The position numbers and the translations under genes are program-made. A model generated the notes under the pieces. The model did not search any database, was not told where the DNA came from, and saw nothing but the letters and a program-made list of their open reading frames with translations. A stretch of 54,292 nucleotides of DNA. Origin: a virus. Positions 1 through 9,100 of this stretch are shown here, one piece after another. Within the stretch, counting starts at the first letter, position 1; every line of letters starts with the position of its first letter. Location: positions 1-54,292 of IMG/VR virus record IMGVR_UViG_3300025547_000008. One strand, 5' to 3'.

Positions 1-141
1 CCTGTGTTTCCACCAACTCCACCTGTGTTTCCACCAACTCCACCTGTGTTTCCACCAACTCCACCTGTGTTTCCACCAACTCCACCTGTGTTTCCACCAA
101 CTCCACCTGTGTTTCCACCAACTCCACCTGTGTTTCCACCA
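1..141. repeat. 21-bp tandem repeat inside PKD-domain gene
   Basis: Six identical 21-bp units (1-126) are followed by a seventh that diverges after 15 bp. The array continues off the left edge, so the full copy number is unknown. In the minus-strand reading frame each unit encodes GGVGGNT. The units are identical at the DNA level, which points to recent expansion by slippage or recombination. Confidence 0.95.
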
Positions 142-368
142 GATGCAACTACTATTGGAACCGATTTAATATCACTTCCATTATCATTACTTACAGCTAA
201 TGAAACAGAATATACTCCACCGTTTATAAAAGTATGAGTAGGATTTTTATCCGTGGATGAATTACCATCTCCAAAATCCCAAAAATATGTTAACCCATCA
301 CCGATGGAAGTATCATTAAAATTTATTGTTAACGGTGCTGTTCCCTGTTGTATTGACTGTACTGACAT
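1..368 (-). CDS. PKD-domain protein with Gly-rich heptad repeats, partial
   Basis: The ATG at 368 follows a good ribosome site (AGAGGAG) and the frame stays open to the window edge, so the C-terminus is missing. Residues 8-75 read as a PKD (Ig-like beta-sandwich) domain: the signature WDFGDGN is at 30-36, followed by PTHTF (43-47) and GVYSVSLAV (51-59). From residue 77 the protein becomes a low-complexity chain of a 7-residue unit, GGNTGGV, encoded by a 21-bp tandem repeat. It is the last visible gene of the virion operon, directly downstream of a family of small virion paralogs. PKD domains in phages usually sit in virion decoration or fibre proteins that bind surfaces; that role is inferred here. 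The Gly-rich stalk could be a flexible or collagen-like linker to a distal domain outside the window. Confidence 0.8.
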   Translation of the reverse strand, partial: MSVQSIQQGTAPLTINFNDTSIGDGLTYFWDFGDGNSSTDKNPTHTFINGGVYSVSLAVSNDNGSDIKSVPIVVASGGNTGGVGGNTGGVGGNTGGVGGNTGGVGGNTGGVGGNTGGVGGNT

Positions 369-384
369 TTTTATTCTCCTCTGG

Positions 385-921
385 TTAAAATCCTATTGAC
401 CAAGTAAATCCTGAAATAGGTGGTAAATTTATATCACTTCCATCCGAATTTACTGACCAACTAAAATCTGATGTTGGTGCGTTCCAAGGAACGTACATTT
501 CAAATAAGTTATCATGTTCTAAGAAAAACTCATATACTTCTGTATCATCATAATTATCCGTTGTCGGTAAAATATCTATTATATCACCGACTCCAGTTAA
601 TTCTATTTGGTCTTGTAAATTTGACAATGTTGGTCCATATCCAGTAGGTGGTGGATCTACTATAAACGAATTCATAATTTCTTTTTGATTTATAAATGAT
701 TCTACCATGGGCATATTATCTATTATTCTTCCCTTTAAATTTGAAGATTGAGTTTCATCCCATAATCCATAATCTATTTCATCATCTCCTAATGCAAATT
801 TAGTAATGATATATGATAAATCTACTTCCCCATCACCAGAAATACAATCGGCCAAAACTTCTCTTCCACGTTTTGTAAAATTTGCAGTTACTGTTAGAGA
901 TGTTTTATCTAAATATCCCAC
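385..921 (-). CDS. Virion paralog with KFALGDDEIDY N-terminal domain (178 aa)
   Basis: Unnamed family. It shares the N-terminal domain of the three genes upstream: a start like MGYLDKTSLTVTANFTKRGR, then KFALGDDEIDYGLWD at residues 41-55. Its C-terminal half differs from the paralogs (acidic, many Asp/Pro/Trp, ending SGFTWSIGF). The location between the giant tail protein and the PKD protein, within one minus-strand operon, suggests a virion or tail-tip component. The repeated N-terminal domain probably attaches each paralog to the same partner and the variable C-termini are displayed; this is inference. No enzymatic motif is seen. Confidence 0.85.
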   Translation of the reverse strand: MGYLDKTSLTVTANFTKRGREVLADCISGDGEVDLSYIITKFALGDDEIDYGLWDETQSSNLKGRIIDNMPMVESFINQKEIMNSFIVDPPPTGYGPTLSNLQDQIELTGVGDIIDILPTTDNYDDTEVYEFFLEHDNLFEMYVPWNAPTSDFSWSVNSDGSDINLPPISGFTWSIGF

Positions 922-930
922 TATTATTTC

Positions 931-1185
931 CTATATTATATTGAATGAAAAATTTGCAGTTGGTAATTGTGGAGTATATTCTTCTGCTGGTGGAGTAAAA
1001 TATACTCCACCACCAGGTTTAACCATTACATCTAATGTCCGAGTTGCTCCAGTATTCATTCCTGTTACTTTTAGTGTTGTAAACTTTGTAGTTGAAATTT
1101 CCTTTCCTTTTAATCTAACTCCACTACTAAACAAAGTTTTTTCTTTTCCAATACCATCTTTACCAACTTGTTTTGCACTTAACAT
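931..1185 (-). CDS. C-terminal-type domain of the virion paralog family, stand-alone (84 aa)
   Basis: The start overlaps the upstream stop as TAATG at 1183-1187, so translation is coupled. The segment TTLKVTGMNTGATRTLDVMV aligns by eye with the C-termini of the 231- and 270-residue paralogs (TSIIITGQMSGAIYVLPIEV and TSIVITGESSGAVIEFDVTV). It therefore looks like the C-terminal domain of the family expressed on its own, with the matching N-terminal domain in the next gene upstream. It lacks the KFALGDDEIDY segment. The tail is Pro/Gly-rich (GGGVYFTPPAEEYTP). Probable virion protein. Confidence 0.75.
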   Translation of the reverse strand: MLSAKQVGKDGIGKEKTLFSSGVRLKGKEISTTKFTTLKVTGMNTGATRTLDVMVKPGGGVYFTPPAEEYTPQLPTANFSFNII

Positions 1186-1487
1186 TATTTATTACTCTCT
1201 TCAATTCTATTTTTAAAAATAAAAGAATTCATAATTTCAGTATTTGTAATTATAGGTTCGAATACTGGTTGATTGTCTATTACTTGACCATATGGTTTTA
1301 CAAAATTAGAACCACTTGGGGTAACATCCCATAAACCATAATCCACTTCATCATCACCTAATGCAAATTTAGTAATAATGTGTTCTCTATTTTGATTTTC
1401 ACCAAAAACAGCAGACCGTAGATAATCAATTCCACGTTTAGTCAATACTGCATCTAAAACTAAAGTTGTTTTATTTATAAATCCCAT
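1185..1487 (-). CDS. N-terminal-type domain of the virion paralog family, stand-alone (100 aa)
   Basis: It begins MGFINKTTLVLDAVLTKRGI and carries KFALGDDEVDYGLWD, the hallmark of the neighbouring paralogs, but stops shortly after the conserved segment IMNSFIFKN. The C-terminal beta-rich domain seen in the 231- and 270-residue relatives is absent here and appears as the separate downstream gene (931-1185). The start is 1 nt inside the upstream stop region (1487), again a coupled junction. The pair may be a split version of one ancestral gene. Function unknown; virion role inferred from context. Confidence 0.8.
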   Translation of the reverse strand: MGFINKTTLVLDAVLTKRGIDYLRSAVFGENQNREHIITKFALGDDEVDYGLWDVTPSGSNFVKPYGQVIDNQPVFEPIITNTEIMNSFIFKNRIEESNK

Positions 1488-2182
1488 TATACACCACCTG
1501 AAGTATTATCCACATATTTTACTTCTATTGGAAGAACATAAATTGCCCCTGACATTTGTCCTGTTATAATTATTGAAGTTTCTCTATTAGATGTAAGCAT
1601 TTGAGATTTTATTGTTGATACTCTTGAAACTACCTTTTTACTCAATCTACCACTTTCTTCATTATAAACCGCTCCAATATCATAATTTACATTTTCACCT
1701 TGTCCTGTTCCAATATCAATTACATTTTTATTCAATACTAAAAAACTATATTTTTCATTGGAAAATGCTCCATCTGCTCCTACCGTACTTGGATTTAAAA
1801 CGTGGTCACTCATTGACCATTTCGGAATTGTATTTCCATTATATTCTGTATTTAATGCATTCACACCTGTTAAACCAGTTGGAGGAGTTATGTTACTAAT
1901 ATATGGTAAAGCTGTTGTTCCTATTGGAAGTGTAATTAACTTATATTTCATTACCACTTCTGGATCAACAACTGGTTCTATCATTGGAGTACTTTCCAAT
2001 ACCGCACCGTAATAATCTGTCCCCCTTGGGTGTGCTGTATCCCATAATGTATAATCTATTTCATCGTCTGCTAATGCAAACTTTGATATATTAAACTTAC
2101 CATCACTTTTTGATAGATATTCTCTACCTTTTTTAGTTAATACCGCATTTAGTATGTACGAAGTATTATTTATAAATCCCAT
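1487..2182 (-). CDS. Virion paralog with KFALADDEIDY N-terminal domain (231 aa)
   Basis: Full-length two-domain family member. The N-terminal domain contains MGFINNTSYILNAVLTKKGR and KFALADDEIDYTLWDTAHPR; a middle region is rich in Asn/Thr/Gly; the C-terminal beta-type domain carries ETSIIITGQMSGAIYVLPIE. It is 40% to 50% similar by eye to the 270-residue gene upstream over both ends. No catalytic residues are recognised. It lies in the late virion operon downstream of the giant tail protein and is probably a minor virion protein. The family name is not known to me. Confidence 0.85.
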   Translation of the reverse strand: MGFINNTSYILNAVLTKKGREYLSKSDGKFNISKFALADDEIDYTLWDTAHPRGTDYYGAVLESTPMIEPVVDPEVVMKYKLITLPIGTTALPYISNITPPTGLTGVNALNTEYNGNTIPKWSMSDHVLNPSTVGADGAFSNEKYSFLVLNKNVIDIGTGQGENVNYDIGAVYNEESGRLSKKVVSRVSTIKSQMLTSNRETSIIITGQMSGAIYVLPIEVKYVDNTSGGV

Positions 2183-2205
2183 TTATTTTCCTTCGTGTTA
2201 TTATT

Positions 2206-3018
2206 TTATGATTTACGAACAGTAACATCAAACTCTATTACTGCCCCAGAACTTTCACCTGTAATTACTATTGAAGTTTTAGTTTGTTGTGAAATTCGTT
2301 TTGGATAAATCATTATTGGTGCTGCCAACCCTGATTTTCTCAAATTACCACCACTACCTATTACTGTTCCAGAAATAGTTTGAGATATATGCTGAACATT
2401 ATTCACAAATGGTAGCCACAATGAATCTAATGATGTATTATTTGATTTTTCAACCATAACACCTTCTTTCACAGTTTGATAATCTGGAGCTAATAAAGCA
2501 ATAGATGAGTCTAACAAAGTAATAGTATAACTTTCTCCTGAATACAAGTTTTGATCGACAGCGCCATAGTTAGAATTATCTTTATGTTGAATTGATATTG
2601 CAACTCCTGGAGCACCAAATTTTTCTAATGTCGGTTCACCAACAACAAGCGCCCTATTGAAATCATTTTCTGTTGTCTCCCAAACTAATGCACTATTTGT
2701 TCCAGATAATTGAGTGCTTGTGTTATTGGTTTCAACCAACTTTGCCATCGCCCGAGTACCATCGGATCTTGATACCAGTTTATATTTCATAATTTCAGAT
2801 GGATCGTTAAATGGTTCTAGTGCTGGTAGATTTTCTATTACAGCTCCGTAATAATCCGTTCCCCTTGTATGTGTTGTATCCCATAGATCATAATCTATTT
2901 CATCATCTCCCAATGCAAATTTACTGACTGTAAAATTTCCACCAGTTGACAAAAGTTCTCTACCCTTTTTTGTCAAAATAGCGTCTAATGTTCGTGTTGT
3001 ATTATTTAGATATCCCAT
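2206..3018 (-). CDS. Virion paralog with KFALGDDEIDY N-terminal domain (270 aa)
   Basis: First and longest member of the tandem paralog family. It starts MGYLNNTTRTLDAILTKKGR after an AGGAGAAAAG ribosome site. KFALGDDEIDYDLWDTTHTR follows near residues 34-53. The C-terminal domain carries KTSIVITGESSGAVIEFDVT. It sits behind a 100-bp gap that contains a TATATTTAT promoter motif (3090-3098), so the small-paralog cluster may have its own late promoter as well as read-through from the tail operon. Unknown function; virion structural role inferred. Confidence 0.85.
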   Translation of the reverse strand: MGYLNNTTRTLDAILTKKGRELLSTGGNFTVSKFALGDDEIDYDLWDTTHTRGTDYYGAVIENLPALEPFNDPSEIMKYKLVSRSDGTRAMAKLVETNNTSTQLSGTNSALVWETTENDFNRALVVGEPTLEKFGAPGVAISIQHKDNSNYGAVDQNLYSGESYTITLLDSSIALLAPDYQTVKEGVMVEKSNNTSLDSLWLPFVNNVQHISQTISGTVIGSGGNLRKSGLAAPIMIYPKRISQQTKTSIVITGESSGAVIEFDVTVRKS

Positions 3019-3089
3019 TTTTCTTTTCTCCTGTGTAAAATAATTTGGATTTTTTTATAAGATGTAATAAAACTTGTTATTCTTCACTT

Positions 3090-3098
3090 ATAAATATA
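3090..3098 (-). promoter_or_regulatory. TATATTTAT promoter motif, candidate late promoter
   Basis: The minus strand reads TATATTTATAAG in the gap between the 2255-residue gene and the paralog cluster, 72 nt upstream of the 3018 start. It is one of the intergenic copies of the same 9-mer found upstream of genes throughout the window. Confidence 0.4.
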
Positions 3099-3121
3099 AT
3101 TTTTTTTAGTTTTCATCATTT

Positions 3122-6100
3122 TTATTTAACGTTAAGTGGGGTAGATGGTGAGTCTGTTGTTACAAGTTTTGTTGGACTTGTTATTGTTATTTCTACTGCC
3201 GCTGATTTATCTTCATATCTACTTCCATTATCTGAAACTGTTGTATCGTTAGTTTGAACACACCCAAGATAAAATAGTCTATCAGTACCCAAGGATTCAT
3301 CCCACTTATTATCTAAATCAGATAATACAAAACTTGATGAATATGGATTATGTAATGATGCACTTAATGAAGATGAATAATGATACTCAACTTCAGAATT
3401 AAAATATGATGTAACATTCGTTTCAATTCTTGGCATAACTACTTCTTCAAAAATTGATTTTTGACTTCCTAATTGGATTGTGGCATTATAATAATCACTT
3501 CCGTACCATCCACTTTCATCTCTATCCCCTATTCCATATAAAGCTGGCATTTCTAATATATCCTTTCCTACATATGACCCTGTTCCTGATGCTACTTCTG
3601 AAAAAGTATGACTTGGTGCGTTATATGATACAAGGTCTGCAGAAAACACTACACTTGAACCGGTTTCTTGTGTTTTATAATTTAATTTAAATGGATCATA
3701 TAAATTTACATTTGAAGTAAAATCTTCATGTATAGCGGATGCTGAAATATAAGAACCCGTTTCATTTGTATGAAAATTAACATTAAATGGATTTGAATAA
3801 TTCATGTTTGTTTCTAATGGAACATATTCTGATGACGCTGAAATATATGACCCCGTTTTATTTGTTTTTGAGGATACTTTGAATGGATTACTATAATTTA
3901 TATTTGCATCATAATTAGGATACTCCGAGCTCTCTGAAATATATGCCATGGTGTCAATAAATGTTGTGTGGTGTGCTGTCTCAAGTATTGGTTTCTTACC
4001 AATAATTATTTTATCCCTTTCCAATACAGTTGGTTCTATCATAATTCCAACATTTGCATTTGCTCTTGCTGGAATTAAACTTTTTACTTGTTTATATAAT
4101 GAACTATCATAATATTTTAATAATCTTAAATAATCCCAGAAGTTATTTGGTCCACTATATTTCTGCCAATATAAATTTCGTGCCTCCACAAGTCCGGTAT
4201 ATTGTTCTTTGTACTGGTCACGTGGATCTCCAATATATTGGTCGAAATCAAGGTCTGGCATTGATAATATAATATCTTCATCAATTGGAGCAGATGGTGA
4301 AAAGTATATTCCAAGTTTGTTAGAATCAATTGGAGCATTGTCATAAGCCGGTGTTGTAATACTTTCACCGAATTTTAATATTGGGTTTCCTATCTTATCA
4401 TTTCTAACATCATCTTCTATTCTAATTTTTGTAGATGATCTACGAGATGGACCAAGATTTGGAACTTTCATTTTAGTTTCATCAACTACTGATGAGAAGT
4501 GATCTTTAAGTCCACTTGTAAAATTATATGGAACTGCAGATGAAGTGAATGATTGGTCTGCACTTGCATCTTGAAACCATTGATTTACTCCAACACTCAA
4601 ATCTTTGTCATCATCGAATGAATAACGTGTGACTAAATCTGTATAAGATGCGGATGGGTGGTTTCCATCAAATGATATTGGAGCTGTCACATGATTATCA
4701 AATGACGATTCTAATAGTGGTGTAGTCCAATTTCTATATTCCATCATAGAACCACTAAATGATTCACCGAAATCAACACTTTCTGGACCACCTATTGTAA
4801 TTGTATTTCCACCTCCATTATATGAAGTATTATATGATTGTGAAACAGCTCCTAATGAACCACTTACTGTCATTTCACTTGTGGATTCTAAATATATTTT
4901 ACTTCTACCTACATCGTATTTTTTAGTGTATAATGTATAAACTACATCCTGACTTGTATCATCATCACTTAAATGAGTTCCAGATGCAGAAGTTCTGGTT
5001 AACATTACCGAATAAAACTCTCCATCATATACTGGTAGTGCTGATGATGTTATTTCATTGTACCCTCTACTGCCACTTAATTTAAAATTAACATATCCAT
5101 ATTGATCTGATGAGCCATTGTCTTTAAGTCCAATAGACCAATCTGTTCCTCGTCTAACTAATACTTGATTAGAACCCGTTACAGCTTTAAATCTAAATTC
5201 TATTGTGTCTGGTCGTCTACTTGTTGCTCCATCTCCTTGTGTAACTGCTTGCCAAGTATCATTTTGAACATAAGTGTTATTTGTTGCTCCGAAGAAATTT
5301 AATGCTTTTGTAAATTTTCTTGTTAAAAACGATTCTGCAGATTGTCCTGGTAGTTTTGGTCCACCATATTCCACAACACGTAAAATAGAAGATGGAATAC
5401 CATAACAACTTATCAGACCATTAATTGCTCTGGAGGTCCCTTTTGTTTTTAGGAAATATGGCATATTGTTTATTATACGACTCCATATTTCTCTGGATAT
5501 ATCTCTATCTGATGTTCCGCTAAATTGCCATGGAGTTTCTGAACCAGTTTGCTCCATTCCCAAAATGTATCGTGGTATGGAAACTAAATCTTTTCCATCA
5601 TAAACTTCCCAACCAAGTGATTGTGCAACAGGTTTTAATAAATCTCTTGCTAAACCACTATCTACACCATCTCGTCTATCATGAACATCGGTCATTGACT
5701 TTACGAATGCCCAAATGTCATCAAAATAATGACCAATCATATCTATAAAGTTTAAGAATAAGTCATTTTCAGAATCATCTTGGACAAATGTTGGAAGATT
5801 AACTCTTAATCTATTCATATTTTGTTTATCATATACAGATGATGAAATTATTTGATTATTATACCAATCAACAGCTACAGATTGTGTAACTCTGTAATTT
5901 ATATACGGGTCGGAATAAGTCCCAGTTCCAGATAGTTTCGGCCATGCATTGTCGTGTTGTATTCCAATGGAACTACTTGAATAAGATGAACTTTTGTTAT
6001 ACATATAGTTTTCAAATTTATCAAACGTATTTATAGTTTCACGACGCTTTCTTTCCCACCATGCAATTTGAGTTGTAGAACCACTAATCGGAGATAATCC

Positions 6101-9100
6101 TGGATTATATGATGATGACCCTGAAAGTGGGAGATAACCAGTTCCACTTAATGTTCCAGAAAGAGACGCACTTCTATCTGAATACATTTCGATTAAATCT
6201 AATTTATATTTAAAATTCCGGACTCGTTTTTCTGCTGAACCAAAATGTATGAAATTATCGAATAAAAAATGATCAATATTGATATCTATACTTAAACTTC
6301 CACTCAAAAGTTCATTTTCTAAACTTTCTTTTATAGAAGAATCTGTTGTTGTTAATGAATCATATCCTTTATATTCTGTTTTTCCTGTTCCAATGGGACT
6401 ATTAACATTTCCAGGTTCTGGTGTACGAAGAACTATATCACTTATTTCTTCTTCAATAAAAGGAATGAGAGTACAAGTTTCTTCAATAGGTGGTATCATT
6501 TCCTTTACCACACTACAAAAATCTTGATCTTTTATGTCACCCTGTAACGGTTCATATAATTTATATACAGCTGAGTGTGGATATTCTGGATATGTAATCG
6601 TATCCAATTTAAAATTAGTTATCAAACTAAAATTATTAGGGCCAAATTTTATAAGTTTACTTAAATCTTCTTCGGTATCCCTTGGACTATTTATAAACCA
6701 CTTTTCAAACCCATTTGAATTTTCATCATTTATAGATTGCATATCATATAATGAATACGAATCAAAATCATGACCAGCTTCATTTCCAAGTTCTTCATAT
6801 GAATTTAATAACGTAATAGTATTTCCACTTATTCCAGCAATATCACCCCGTAGTGTTCCAAAGGTAGGTTCTACTGAATAAAGTGATGATGTATAATCTA
6901 CACTAAATTCTGTAAATTCATTCCAAGGACGAATGTTTGTAGAATTATCAAAAACTGAACCATTGGGTGCTAAATTCTCATAAGTATCTTTTAAAATAAT
7001 AGTATTTTTATCTATTATGGTTTCAATTTCTGCAACCAAGTCCTCCGTAACAGGAATTTTATCAATAGTGGTTGATATTACAGTTCTTTGTATTTGTACA
7101 TTTTCTACCCAAAGTATTCCTTCTGGACCATAGTGACCATATACATATAAAGATGTTGGTTTCGTTAAATCCCAATCTTCTTCTACTTCTGCCGTATAAC
7201 TTACCTGTTCCCATTCATCAGTATTGGAAACTGGAATATACCTTTGAAATTCTCGTTGCCATGCGTGATGACTACCTTCCTCTAAAGTTGATGGATGATT
7301 TCCAATATTAGATCCCCAATATTGACCAACTTCACTTTTTCTATGATGTAACAATCCAACCATTGCACCTTTTTTAATGGTATCGGATTTTTGCCACCAG
7401 GTTATTGTAATGTTATCACCAACACTAATTCCTTGTGATGCCATTTCATATGGCAATGTTTGGGCTATACCCAACCATCTATGTGCAAGACCCATTGGTT
7501 GACTTTCAACTGTATTAAGTCCCGTTTTAAATGGACCATCATAACTTGTATGATTTGGAGCATCAAATTGAGAATTTTTATCGATGAATTTCATTACAGT
7601 ATCACCATATTGTCCTTCACCTTGTACCCATTTAGCGTGATATCCTAACCAACCACTGTGCCATCTTGATCTACTATTTTGTATATCAACACTCCCACCC
7701 CAATCGAACCAATTAAATCCATATGACCAATTTTCAACCTGTACTGCATCTTTATGTAATGCGGGATCCCAAGCTTTCCAAATTTCATCTGTTATGTTGA
7801 ATGTGGGTGTCCACTCCCAAACTAAATTATTTTTTCTATTTCCATTATTCCAAATCCATTCACATTCTTCCAATTCTGGGTCATTATTACTCCCCCAAGT
7901 ACCACTGCTATTTGCGAGTCCGAGTGACTTCCACCCAGGTAAATTAGAAGTAGAACCATCAGCTTCAATAATTTTCCACACTCCAGGTGAAGTGGTAGAT
8001 AAATTAGATTCAGATTCTGTATCTATTACATAATCACCGTCAACATCACCAGTTTTATATTCCGTTCCCTTATATGTTATTTTTGCTAAAAATGCTGCAG
8101 CACCGGAAATATTTTTTGTAACCAATCTGAGCTTATCTGACAGTGAAAAATCTGCTGTGCTGAAATCCTTACTTTGTCTCCAGTTATTATGTGATCCCAA
8201 TTGACTTTCATTGCCGTTTGAATCTACTTTATAAAGTATAAATTCATGGTCCGCTTGTATCCACACTTTTATTGTAGAATTCCCTATATCTGGAAAATCA
8301 CCGTGGTATTTAGATTTTCTAAATTCTCCTTCATAATTAGTTATTTGAGTGGCATTAGAATTTTTTATTGAAATGTCATCCACAACTTTGATTTCAGTGA
8401 CTTCGCTAAAATTTTCATCTACTACGAAAGCATCCTTAATGATAATTTTACCACTTCCTCTACTACCACCCTCTCCCATAAGGGATATAAATCCAGCATC
8501 TTCATTCGATATTTCTGCATATAACTTATTATCATCTATAAAAGAAATTGTACCAGTTGTTTGGCTATCCATTTCTTCTTGTCTTGAACTGACCATATAT
8601 GGACTTGGAGTTCCAGAAACACTTCCTGGTTCAACTTGAACATTTGTAATATACCTAATTCCTGTTTCTGTTACAGTGGTTTTTCCTAAAAGCCATTTTA
8701 TAGTACCATCGGAATTTTCTGGAATAGTTATAGTTTTATATTCACGCTTCCATTCATTTCCACTTATAATTTTAGTTTCAAATGTTCCACCTGCATTTTC
8801 AATTGAAGAGATATTAACCTCGGAGTCTCCCTTATTGATTTTTCCAGAAAATAATTCTCTGTTGGATGTCCAATCATCACTCCAATACACCCAACAACTC
8901 AATATATAAGTTTCATTTGATATTCCCTTTACAATAACTTCATACTTGTTATCAGATCCATTAGATGTTGTTTTTAATGTCCATGCACTATTACCTGGAT
9001 TAGAAAATTTTTCTATCGTGTGATTATTTGATATTAACGATTTTTCAGTAATATCATTTCCATCAAAAAAGTTCCCATTGGAAACTAAATTTTCAGATAT

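Noticed and set aside
4-237. Pro/Phe/Val-rich plus-strand frame over the 21-bp repeats
   Set aside because: It is the antisense of the PKD/Gly-rich gene; the minus strand has a ribosome site and a recognisable PKD domain.
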